From Elusimicrobia bacterium RIFOXYB2_FULL_48_7 (lineage in GTDB: Bacteria; Elusimicrobiota; Endomicrobiia; CG1-02-37-114; XYA2-FULL-39-19): a DNA stretch of 5,492 bases. The stretch is taken from positions 1 to 5,492 of the forward strand of contig MGVM01000174.1 in the NCBI GenBank assembly GCA_001800495.1. The letters are read 5' to 3'. The translations under genes and the position numbers were made by a program. Below the pieces are notes generated by a model. That model was not told the origin of the DNA. It worked only from the letters and a program-made list of their open reading frames with translations, and did no database searches. This document shows positions 1-5,492 of this stretch, piece after piece; the stretch's first letter is position 1, and every line of letters begins with the position of its first letter.

Positions 1-359
1 TAATGTTGCCGGAAAGTTATGAAATTGAGGAAGCCGAGGCAGAGAAAATCAATTCTGCCAAAAAATCCGGCAGGAAGGTATTTGCTGTCGGGACCAGCGC
101 TGTCAGGACGCTTGAAACAGCTGCAGATGCCGGCGGCCGGGTAAGCGCATGCCGGGGCGAAACAGGCCTTTTTATTTACCCCGGATACAAGTTCAAATGC
201 GTGGCCGCTATGATTACCAATCTCCATACACCGAAATCAACCCCGCTGTTCTTAACCAGCGCGCTGGCCGGAAGGGAGAACATATTCAAGGCATATGAAG
301 CTGCCATGGAAAACAATTACAGGTTTTATTCCTACGGCGACGCGATGCTGATACTGTGA
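1..359 (+). CDS. queA: QueA, S-adenosylmethionine:tRNA ribosyltransferase-isomerase (C-terminal part, 5' end outside window)
   Basis: QueA transfers and isomerises the ribosyl moiety of S-adenosylmethionine onto 7-aminomethyl-7-deazaguanine in tRNA, giving epoxyqueuosine, the penultimate step of queuosine synthesis; it acts in the cytoplasm. The window holds about the last 118 residues of a protein that is usually near 340. Numbering from the first ATG seen, family signatures are VGTSAVRTLE (29-38), LFIYPGYKFK (56-65), NLHTPKST (73-80) and the near-invariant C-terminal YRFYSYGDAM (106-115) just before the stop at 357-359. The ATG at position 3 aligns with an internal methionine of the family, so it is not the true start and the gene continues leftwards. 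The tgt gene follows after 6 bases; Tgt makes QueA's tRNA substrate, so the pair is functionally coherent. The identification is secure; only the N-terminal two thirds are unseen. Confidence 0.96.
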   Translation, partial: MLPESYEIEEAEAEKINSAKKSGRKVFAVGTSAVRTLETAADAGGRVSACRGETGLFIYPGYKFKCVAAMITNLHTPKSTPLFLTSALAGRENIFKAYEAAMENNYRFYSYGDAMLIL

Positions 360-365
360 AAAACC

Positions 366-1502
366 ATGTTTGAGATCATAAAAAAATCAAAAGAAAACAA
401 TGCCCGCGCCGGGAAAATAATTACCTCTCACGGTGAGGTATCAACCCCGGTTTTCATGTCCGTCGCCACGCAGGCCGCGGTAAAGACCATATCCAACGAA
501 GAACTTCGTGCCATAGGGACCGAATTGTTTATTGCAAATACCTACCATTTGTACCTCAGGCCCGGCATGGACACCATTGAAGCGGCGGGAGGGCTTCATA
601 AATTCATGAACTGGGAGAGAAGCATAATCACGGATTCCGGCGGTTTCCAGGTTTACAGCATGTCAGAACTGAGGAAAATAAGCGCGGAAGGTGTTGAATT
701 TCAGTCGCACATCGACGGCAGCACCCATTTTTTCTCCCCTGAAAAGGTCATAGATATACAGATACAGCTTGGGACGGATATAATGATGTGTTTTGACGAG
801 TGTCCCCCCTACCCTTCAACGCGCGATTACGCGAAAAAATCGCTTGACCTTACGCTGGATTGGGCCAAAAAATGCAAGGATCAGCTTATGAATTCCCCCT
901 TGCGCAGGGTTAATGCAAAACAGCGCCTTTTCGGCATTGTCCAGGGAAGCACGTACATGGACCTGCGCCGGGAGAGCGCCCAAAAGACAATAGATCTTGA
1001 TTTCGACGGGTATGCCATCGGCGGGCTGGCTGTCGGTGAACCGCAGGAAATATCAAAGGATGTAGTGGAAAAGATTGCTCCCCTTCTGCCTGAAAACAAA
1101 CCCAGGTACGCCATGGGAGTCGGGACACCGGAAGAGATTTGGGAATACGTGGAACGCGGGATAGACATGTTTGACTGTGTCCTCCCTACCAGGAACGGGA
1201 GGAACGGCCAGGCACTGACTTTTTCCGGAAAACTGAATATAAAAAACGCCCGGTACGCCAGGGATTTCGGCCCGCTTGACAATGGCTGCGAGTGCCCGGT
1301 CTGCGCGGAGTACACCAGGGCTTACATTCACCATCTTTTCCGCTGCGGGGAACTGCTTTCCCTGAAATTGTTGTCTTTACATAATTTGTATTTTATGCTA
1401 AAATTGATGAAATTAATAAGAATAGCGGTTATTGAGGATAATTTCACTCAGTCCAAAGTGGAATTCATGGAAAAATATTCGTTAATAAAAGATAATAATT
1501 AA
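366..1502 (+). CDS. tgt: Tgt, queuine/preQ1 tRNA-guanine transglycosylase
   Basis: Tgt exchanges guanine-34 in tRNAs for Asp, Asn, His and Tyr with preQ1, through a covalent enzyme-RNA intermediate. The 378 residues are full length for the bacterial family (about 370-380). Visible key residues are the general acid/base Asp90 in DSGGFQ (90-95) and the nucleophile Asp270 in FDCVLPTRNGRNGQ. Substrate-pocket residues are Asp144 and Cys146 in FDEC, Gln193 in IVQG, and Gly220/Val223 in GGLAVGE. Structural zinc ligands are Cys308, Cys310, Cys313 and His339 (CxCxxC...H). Cys146 and Val223 match the positions associated with bacterial preQ1 rather than eukaryotic queuine use. The start is the first ATG and fits the family N-terminus. 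No clear Shine-Dalgarno precedes it, so translation may depend on coupling with queA, 6 bases upstream. The 3' end is AT-rich from about 1370 on and carries a predicted promoter. The stop overlaps the next start by one base (TAATG). Confidence 0.98.
   Translation: MFEIIKKSKENNARAGKIITSHGEVSTPVFMSVATQAAVKTISNEELRAIGTELFIANTYHLYLRPGMDTIEAAGGLHKFMNWERSIITDSGGFQVYSMSELRKISAEGVEFQSHIDGSTHFFSPEKVIDIQIQLGTDIMMCFDECPPYPSTRDYAKKSLDLTLDWAKKCKDQLMNSPLRRVNAKQRLFGIVQGSTYMDLRRESAQKTIDLDFDGYAIGGLAVGEPQEISKDVVEKIAPLLPENKPRYAMGVGTPEEIWEYVERGIDMFDCVLPTRNGRNGQALTFSGKLNIKNARYARDFGPLDNGCECPVCAEYTRAYIHHLFRCGELLSLKLLSLHNLYFMLKLMKLIRIAVIEDNFTQSKVEFMEKYSLIKDNN
1376..1404 (+). promoter_or_regulatory. Predicted sigma70-type promoter inside the 3' end of tgt
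   Basis: TTTACA at 1376-1381 (one mismatch to TTGACA) and TAAAAT at 1399-1404 (one mismatch to TATAAT) are separated by exactly 17 bases. A TG at 1396-1397 sits in the extended -10 position. The spacer is also AT-rich. Transcription would start around 1411, about 90 bases before the HEAT-protein start codon. This would let the HEAT-yajC-secD-secF part be transcribed independently of queA-tgt. The site overlaps codons for the conserved HNLYF segment of Tgt, so part of the base sequence is fixed by protein coding. Prediction is from sequence alone. Confidence 0.5.
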
Positions 1503-2614
1503 TGTTTGAAATCAAAGTAAAATCACCCGCAAAAATCGGTTTTTTATGTTCTTTCATTTATTATATTTTTTTTACGTCTTTTTGCCTGGCGCAGGAAGCC
1601 GGCCAAGCAGGTTACGGTAAGTATTATGAAATACTGGTGGAAAGCCTCAGTTCAGCGGAGCCGACTCTTAAAGTTGAAGCCCTGAAAATCCTGCCTGAAT
1701 TTTCCTATAAGTCTTTGACACCGGAATTCAAAAAGCTTCTTAAAGACAAGTCAGACCTGGTGAAAATCGAAGCCGCAAGGTCGCTTTTCAGAATGAAGGA
1801 TAAATCAGGCCTGCCGGTGCTCATTGAACTGTTAAAAGGAAGGGTGAAGGTTTCCCCCAAAGATCCTCCCGTGAAACGCGCCAAGGCGCTTGCAAAAAAC
1901 ATGATTTGCGCCAAGGCTGCTGATGTTATCGGTGAAATAGGCGATTCGTCGGTTATCCCCCTGCTCAAGGAAGCGGTCAAGGAAAAAGGCGGGCAGGTAA
2001 AGGATGCCGCCATAGTGGCCCTAATAAAGCTCGGCGACAAGACCGAGGAAAAAGTGATAATTTACGGCCTTGACAGCTACGAAATGGACATTCGCCGCAA
2101 GGCCTGCGAGATACTTGGCGAAGTAAAATCAGAGAAAGCCAGGGAAAAGATCAGGGCGCTTTTGAAACACTGGGACAAGGGCGTGCGCCAGTCCGCGGTG
2201 GTTGCCCTGGGAAAATACGCCGACAAGAATTACGGCGACGAAATAAGGGCCCTGCTTCTTGACAAGGAAGACGGGGTTAGAAGAGGCGCTGCGGAAGCGC
2301 TGGGGTATCTGGGCGACGTGAAATACATCCCGCAGCTCAAGGAAGCTCTCGGCGATGACAACGGTTTTGTCAGGCTCTACGCCGCGCAAGCTCTTTATAA
2401 AATGGGCGATTCCTCTGCCGAAGGCTTCCTGATCAGTGTCCTGAGGACCGAGGACTCGGACGCCCGGTTGAAAACGGTTCAGTTGTTCGCAGATTATGGA
2501 ACGCCGGAATCAGTGCCTTATCTTGAAGATACTTTTAATAACGAAAAAAACGAACTTATCAGGTTAAATATAGCGGGCGCCATAGCCCGCATTGTAAATA
2601 GGAGAGCTAAATGA
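1502..2614 (+). CDS. Exported HEAT-repeat (PBS-lyase-like repeat) protein of unknown function
   Basis: The 370-residue product starts with a likely Sec signal peptide: a basic n-region (KVKSPAK), a hydrophobic stretch at about 12-27, and a possible signal peptidase I site after CLA (residue 30). The -1 residue before Cys28 is Phe, so a lipobox is not supported. The rest is about ten helical HEAT repeats of roughly 31 residues, covering about 43-368. Recurring cores resemble VRRGAAEALGYLGD (259-272), VRQSAVVALGKYAD (228-241) and VRLYAAQALYKMGD (290-303). Repeat 3 carries a basic, proline-containing insertion at about 113-135. No catalytic motif is visible; such solenoids are usually protein-binding scaffolds. 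The gene overlaps tgt by one base and yajC by four, so it is probably made together with the SecDF-YajC proteins. A role in the periplasm or at the membrane is inference; the ligand is unknown. There is no Shine-Dalgarno before the ATG. Codon use after the AT-rich signal-peptide region resembles the neighbours. Confidence 0.9.
   Translation: MFEIKVKSPAKIGFLCSFIYYIFFTSFCLAQEAGQAGYGKYYEILVESLSSAEPTLKVEALKILPEFSYKSLTPEFKKLLKDKSDLVKIEAARSLFRMKDKSGLPVLIELLKGRVKVSPKDPPVKRAKALAKNMICAKAADVIGEIGDSSVIPLLKEAVKEKGGQVKDAAIVALIKLGDKTEEKVIIYGLDSYEMDIRRKACEILGEVKSEKAREKIRALLKHWDKGVRQSAVVALGKYADKNYGDEIRALLLDKEDGVRRGAAEALGYLGDVKYIPQLKEALGDDNGFVRLYAAQALYKMGDSSAEGFLISVLRTEDSDARLKTVQLFADYGTPESVPYLEDTFNNEKNELIRLNIAGAIARIVNRRAK
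2601..2606 (+). promoter_or_regulatory. Ribosome binding site for yajC
   Basis: GGAGAG lies within the last codons of the HEAT-protein gene, with the GGAG core 6 bases before the ATG at 2611. It is the clearest Shine-Dalgarno sequence in the window. It fixes the yajC start at the ATGA overlap rather than at the later in-frame methionines 20 and 27. Confidence 0.75.
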
Positions 2615-2964
2615 TCGGACTTCTTTACGCGCAGGCAGCACCGGCCGCAGGGCCGCAAGCAGGACCCATGGGGGCATTGGGCGGTTTTATGCCGCTTATC
2701 CTTATTTTTTTTATTTTTTATTTCCTTCTCATCAGGCCCCAGCAAAAAAGGGACAAGGAGCATAAAAAACTGCTTAACGCCCTGAAAAAAGACGATAAAG
2801 TAATTACTTCCGGCGGTATTTATGGAACCGTGGTAAATGTGAAGCCGGAGGCCGTTGAATTAAAAATAGATGATAATACAAAAATCCAAATATTGAAATC
2901 AGCCATTGCCACGGTGATCAACCCGGCAAACCAGGCAGTCCTGGGAGCTGAAAAAAAGGCGTGA
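2611..2964 (+). CDS. yajC: YajC, Sec translocon accessory subunit
   Basis: YajC is a small single-span inner-membrane protein that associates with SecD and SecF and, through them, with SecYEG. The 117-residue length is normal. After a short Ala/Gly/Pro-rich N-terminus (residues 8-25) comes one membrane helix at about 26-41, then the family hallmark LLIRPQQKRDKEHKK (39-53). The small cytoplasmic domain follows with DDKVITSGGIYGTVVNV (61-77). The start ATG overlaps the upstream stop by 4 bases (ATGA) and has a good ribosome binding site. secD begins 10 bases after the stop. The helix is encoded by a very T-rich run (T8, A, T6 at 2705-2719), simply because of consecutive Phe/Ile/Tyr codons. Deletion of yajC is tolerated in E. 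coli, so its contribution is known to be auxiliary. Confidence 0.97.
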   Translation: MIGLLYAQAAPAAGPQAGPMGALGGFMPLILIFFIFYFLLIRPQQKRDKEHKKLLNALKKDDKVITSGGIYGTVVNVKPEAVELKIDDNTKIQILKSAIATVINPANQAVLGAEKKA

Positions 2965-2974
2965 GTGAGATAAT

Positions 2975-4396
2975 ATGAAAAACCTACAGATCAGGATTTA
3001 CGTTGTCATAGCAGTTTTGGTTGTTGTAGCTTATTTTCTTTTCCCTTCCATCCAGTGGTACAGCATGGGGCAGCAGGAACGCGAGAACAGGGAAAAATCC
3101 AGGGATCCTATAATATCAAAGGTAATTAACCTGGGACTGGACCTTAAGGGCGGGACCTACCTCCTGCTTGAAATCGATGATTCAAAGCTTGAAAAAGGAA
3201 CCAGCGTAGCCGACGCGCTTGAGCGCGCTATTGAAATCGTAAGGAACCGGGTTGACCAGTTCGGTGTCACTGAACCCCTGATCACCAAGCAGGGCGACAA
3301 GTGGATTGCTGTGCAACTGCCGGGTGTAAAAGACCCGGAAAGAGCCAAGGAAATAATCGGAAAAACTGCGCTTCTGGAATTCCGCATTGTTGATACATCT
3401 GACAAAGCCGTGGCAATCGGCAACAAGATGCGGGACCTTAATTTGAAATTTGACCAGGCGGTTACTAACAAGGAAATACTGAAATTAGTGCCGACCGGGT
3501 ATGTAATGCTTCCGGGAAGGGACACGGATAGTTTTTATGTCGTAAAAGCCGCCGCCGAGATTACCGGCGCCTACCTGGTTAACGCGAAAGTGGAGCTTGG
3601 CGGAGAATTCGGCCTGCCCAGGGTGGGCATTGAATTCAATAATGACGGCGCCAAAATATTTTCCCGCGTCACCGAAGCAAATGTGAACAAGAACCTCGCA
3701 ATCGTTCTTGACAGTGTGATACAGTCAGCTCCGGTGATCCGCACCAGGATCCCGGACGGAAAAGCTGTGATTGAGGGCAATTTCAGCATGGAGGAAGCGA
3801 AGTTTTACGCCACCGTGCTGCGTGCCGGCGCCCTGCCTGCACCGGTAAGAATAATAGAAGAAAGGACGGTAGGCCCTTCGCTTGGGGAAGATTCAATCCG
3901 CGCCGGAACCCTGGCGAGCTTGATCGGCCTTCTGCTTGTAATGATTTTCATGACTGTTTATTACAAGCCTCTTTCAGGCAGCATCACAAATATCGCATTA
4001 ATACTGAATTTCTTCATTCTGCTGGGAGCCTTGGCTGTTTTCCGAGCCACATTGACGCTTCCAGGCATAGCAGGCATTATATTGTCGCTTGGCATGGCTG
4101 TTGATGCGAACGTGCTTATCCTGGAAAGAATGCGCGATGAGCTTGACCTGGGAAAGACAAGCCGTGTTTCGCTTGATCTTGGATATGAAAGGGCGTTATC
4201 GGCTATCGTGGATTCCAACCTCACAACGCTTATAGCAGCTGTTTTCATGTTCCAGTTCGGGACAGGGCCAATCAAGGGGTTTGCGGTTACGCTTACACTG
4301 GGCATAATAATTTCCATGTTCACGGCTATTTTTGTGACAAAAGTCATATATGATTACCTGTTCAATAAAAAAATAGTGGAGAAAATAAGATTATGA
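2975..4396 (+). CDS. secD: SecD, protein translocase subunit
   Basis: SecD works with SecF in the inner membrane, using the proton motive force to pull exported proteins through SecYEG from the outer face of the membrane. The 473 residues are short beside E. coli SecD (615), through a reduced periplasmic domain, but within the range of many phyla. TM1 lies at about 7-25. The periplasmic P1 part starts with LGLDLKGGTYLLLEID (53-68) and ends near the VGPSLGEDSIRAG motif (299-311). Five more helices follow at about 310-329, 337-356, 363-383, 410-428 and 434-458. The GMAVDANVLILERMRDE segment (373-389) contains Asp377, which aligns with the proton-pathway Asp519 of E. coli. GTGPIKGFAVTLTLGI (429-444) is also typical. 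The start is the ATG 10 bases after yajC, preceded only by a weak GTGAG. The stop overlaps the secF start by 4 bases. Confidence 0.98.
   Translation: MKNLQIRIYVVIAVLVVVAYFLFPSIQWYSMGQQERENREKSRDPIISKVINLGLDLKGGTYLLLEIDDSKLEKGTSVADALERAIEIVRNRVDQFGVTEPLITKQGDKWIAVQLPGVKDPERAKEIIGKTALLEFRIVDTSDKAVAIGNKMRDLNLKFDQAVTNKEILKLVPTGYVMLPGRDTDSFYVVKAAAEITGAYLVNAKVELGGEFGLPRVGIEFNNDGAKIFSRVTEANVNKNLAIVLDSVIQSAPVIRTRIPDGKAVIEGNFSMEEAKFYATVLRAGALPAPVRIIEERTVGPSLGEDSIRAGTLASLIGLLLVMIFMTVYYKPLSGSITNIALILNFFILLGALAVFRATLTLPGIAGIILSLGMAVDANVLILERMRDELDLGKTSRVSLDLGYERALSAIVDSNLTTLIAAVFMFQFGTGPIKGFAVTLTLGIIISMFTAIFVTKVIYDYLFNKKIVEKIRL
4378..4381 (+). promoter_or_regulatory. Possible ribosome binding site for secF
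   Basis: GGAG within the last codons of secD lies 11 bases before the secF ATG, slightly longer than ideal spacing. Together with the ATGA overlap it suggests reinitiation by ribosomes that finish secD, which would help keep the two partners in equal amounts. Confidence 0.45.
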
Positions 4397-5313
4397 GACT
4401 ACTAAAAAACGCAAACATTGATTTTATCAGCAAGAGGCATACTTTTTTCGCTATTTCGGCGGCGCTCATACTCATCACGGTTGTGTCAATTTTGATGCAT
4501 AAAGGGCTGAACCTCGGTATTGATTTCACCGGCGGGCTGCTAGTAGAGGTTAAGTTCACCGCGCCGCTGCAGCTTGAATCTATTAGAAAAGCGTTGAATG
4601 ATTCGGGTGTAACTTCTTTTGAATTGCAGAGCTTTCCTAGCAAAAATTCTATTCACATCAGGGTTCAGGACAGCCAGTCAATCTCAGCGGAAAAAATCAC
4701 TGCCCAGATAAAAGAGGGATTAAGCAAATCCGAGGTAACGAAGGATTTTACGGTTGAACGCGCTGAATTCGTCGGTCCCAGCGTGAGCAAGCACCTGTCA
4801 AAACAAGCCACTTGGGCGATCCTGCTTTCCTTCGTGGGCATTATTGCATACGTGGCATTCAGGTTCAAGTCGCCTATCTGGGGCATTGCCGGTGTTTTAG
4901 CCCTGGTTCACGATGTTGTCATTACCATCGGGTTGTTTTCTTTGTTTGACAGGGAGATAACGCTGAATGTCGTTGCCGCCCTGCTCACTCTTGCCGGTTT
5001 CTCCATTAATGACACGATAGTGATTTACGACAGGATCAGGGAAAACATCTCGCTGCTTAGGAAGGAATCACTGGCCAATATCCTGAATATTAGCGTGAAC
5101 CAGACCCTTTCAAGGACGATTATCACTTCACTGACAGTGGAGATGGTGCTGCTGACCCTCTTCTTTTTCGGGGGCGATGTCATCCATGATTTCTCCCTGG
5201 CCCTTTTATTCGGCTGTATTATAGGAACATATTCCACCGTGTTCGTAGCAAGCCCGCTGGTTTACGAATGGACCATGCGCAGGCAAGCGCAGCGTGCAGC
5301 AAAAAAGGCGTAA
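4393..5313 (+). CDS. secF: SecF, protein translocase subunit
   Basis: SecF is the membrane partner of SecD in proton-driven protein export. The 306 residues are a normal length. TM1 is at about 17-35, followed by the LGIDFTGGLLVEV motif (41-53) opening the short periplasmic P4 domain. FVGPSVSKHL (126-135) leads into TM2 at about 140-157. Further helices lie at about 161-184, 189-210, 240-260 and 266-289. AGFSINDTIVIYDRIRE (201-217) holds Asp207 and QTLSRT (237-242) holds Arg241. These align with Asp213 and Arg247 of E. coli SecF, residues linked to proton transport. SecF starts at the ATGA overlap with the secD stop. One oddity is a glutamate, Glu250, in the helix after Arg241, where family members I recall have an uncharged residue. 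The C-terminus is a short basic tail. The next gene follows after 13 bases. Confidence 0.98.
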   Translation: MRLLKNANIDFISKRHTFFAISAALILITVVSILMHKGLNLGIDFTGGLLVEVKFTAPLQLESIRKALNDSGVTSFELQSFPSKNSIHIRVQDSQSISAEKITAQIKEGLSKSEVTKDFTVERAEFVGPSVSKHLSKQATWAILLSFVGIIAYVAFRFKSPIWGIAGVLALVHDVVITIGLFSLFDREITLNVVAALLTLAGFSINDTIVIYDRIRENISLLRKESLANILNISVNQTLSRTIITSLTVEMVLLTLFFFGGDVIHDFSLALLFGCIIGTYSTVFVASPLVYEWTMRRQAQRAAKKA

Positions 5314-5326
5314 TTCCGGCGAATAA

Positions 5327-5492
5327 ATGAAGATAAAAAAGTTCAAGGTCGCTCTCCGCAGGAAAGAGATACTAAAAAACCTCAAATTAACCGCGCAGAT
5401 AAAGGATGTTACCCCACAGCTGGAAGAGTCAGTCCTCAAGGAAATAGACAGGTCACCGGATTACCTCTGCCCGTCAAGCGTTTTTGAAACCT
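5327..5492 (+). CDS. Start of an unidentified gene, 55 codons seen (3' end outside window)
   Basis: An open frame begins at ATG 5327 and stays open to the window edge. An in-frame TAA directly before the ATG (5324-5326) rules out an earlier start. No good Shine-Dalgarno is visible. The 55 residues seen start with a very basic stretch (MKIKKFKVALRRKEILKNLK), continue with an acidic helix-like segment around TPQLEESVLKEID, and end in LCPSSVFET. There is no signal peptide or membrane segment in this part. The pattern of a basic RRKEILKNL start, then a helix and a proline-containing 'P-x-x-V/L-F/Y' turn, faintly resembles small stand-alone proteins of the cobalamin-dependent methionine synthase activation-domain type. 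This is a weak recollection and should not be taken as an assignment. Same strand and 13-base spacing after secF suggest co-transcription. Confidence 0.7.
   Translation, partial: MKIKKFKVALRRKEILKNLKLTAQIKDVTPQLEESVLKEIDRSPDYLCPSSVFET

Noticed and set aside
3..5. ATG at position 3 as a true gene start
   Set aside because: It aligns with an internal methionine of QueA, and a protein of 118 residues would lack the N-terminal two thirds of the enzyme. The gene is cut by the window edge.
1191..1207. Direct repeat of AGGAACGG
   Set aside because: It encodes the conserved RNGRNG motif of Tgt, so the repeat follows from the protein sequence.
881..1315. Minus-strand open frame of 144 codons opposite tgt (with two further overlapping minus frames)
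   Set aside because: It lies entirely within a full-length, well-conserved tgt. Its translation is rich in Ser, Pro and Arg without any recognisable domain, typical of a shadow frame.
2681..2719. Weak GCGG/CCGC stem followed by T8 and T6 runs, terminator-like
   Set aside because: The stem has only four base pairs and the T run starts 9 bases after it. The T-rich tract is explained by Phe/Ile/Tyr codons of the YajC membrane helix.
3214..3227. CGCGC-TTGA-GCGCG small perfect hairpin in secD
   Set aside because: Five base pairs inside conserved-domain coding sequence, with no neighbouring signal; expected by chance in Ala/Glu/Arg codons.
3961..4347. Minus-strand open frame of 128 codons opposite secD
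   Set aside because: The sense strand encodes conserved SecD membrane helices; the antisense product has no recognisable family and no ribosome binding site that stands out.
5311..5326. Possible terminator after secF
   Set aside because: The 13-base gap has no stem-loop with a T run, so read-through into the next gene is more likely.
5206..5439. Minus-strand open frame of 77 codons across the secF end
   Set aside because: It overlaps the conserved SecF C-terminus and the start of the next plus-strand gene; nothing in its translation is recognisable.

Overview
The window is a compact run of seven co-directional plus-strand genes with almost no intergenic space. It comes from a bacterial chromosome of moderate GC content. 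In order it holds the 3' part of queA, complete tgt, a gene for an exported HEAT-repeat protein, yajC, secD, secF, and the first 55 codons of a further gene that runs off the right edge. The order queA-tgt-yajC-secD-secF is a widespread bacterial arrangement linking tRNA queuosine synthesis to the SecDF-YajC accessory complex of the Sec translocon. The HEAT-repeat gene between tgt and yajC is the non-standard element.

Organism: this is clearly a bacterium, since it has a preQ1-type Tgt, QueA and YajC. SecD and SecF are separate genes and SecD is short (473 residues). Frequent AGG and ATA codons, a lysine-rich proteome and a HEAT-repeat secretory protein would fit a poorly cultivated diderm lineage of the Elusimicrobiota/Omnitrophota kind. 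That placement is an impression, not a demonstration.

Layout: positions 1-1502 hold the queuosine pair. QueA adds the epoxycyclopentane-forming ribosyl unit to 7-aminomethyl-deazaguanine tRNA, after Tgt has exchanged preQ1 for guanine at the wobble position. Near the 3' end of tgt the sequence turns AT-rich and contains a good sigma70-like promoter (TTTACA, 17 bp, TAAAAT with an extended -10 TG). It points into the second half of the cluster. Positions 1502-5313 hold the HEAT-repeat protein, YajC, SecD and SecF. Three junctions overlap (TAATG at tgt/HEAT, ATGA at HEAT/yajC, ATGA at secD/secF), which suggests translational coupling. The last gene starts 13 bases after the secF stop and is probably in the same transcript.

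Most of the window is housekeeping and unremarkable. The points worth a second look are the exported HEAT-repeat protein built into the secDF transcript, the promoter inside tgt, the near-identical first 24 bases of tgt and the HEAT gene, and an acidic residue in a SecF membrane helix. No mobile element, CRISPR array, tRNA, rRNA or convincing terminator was found, and no non-coding stretch exceeds 13 bases.
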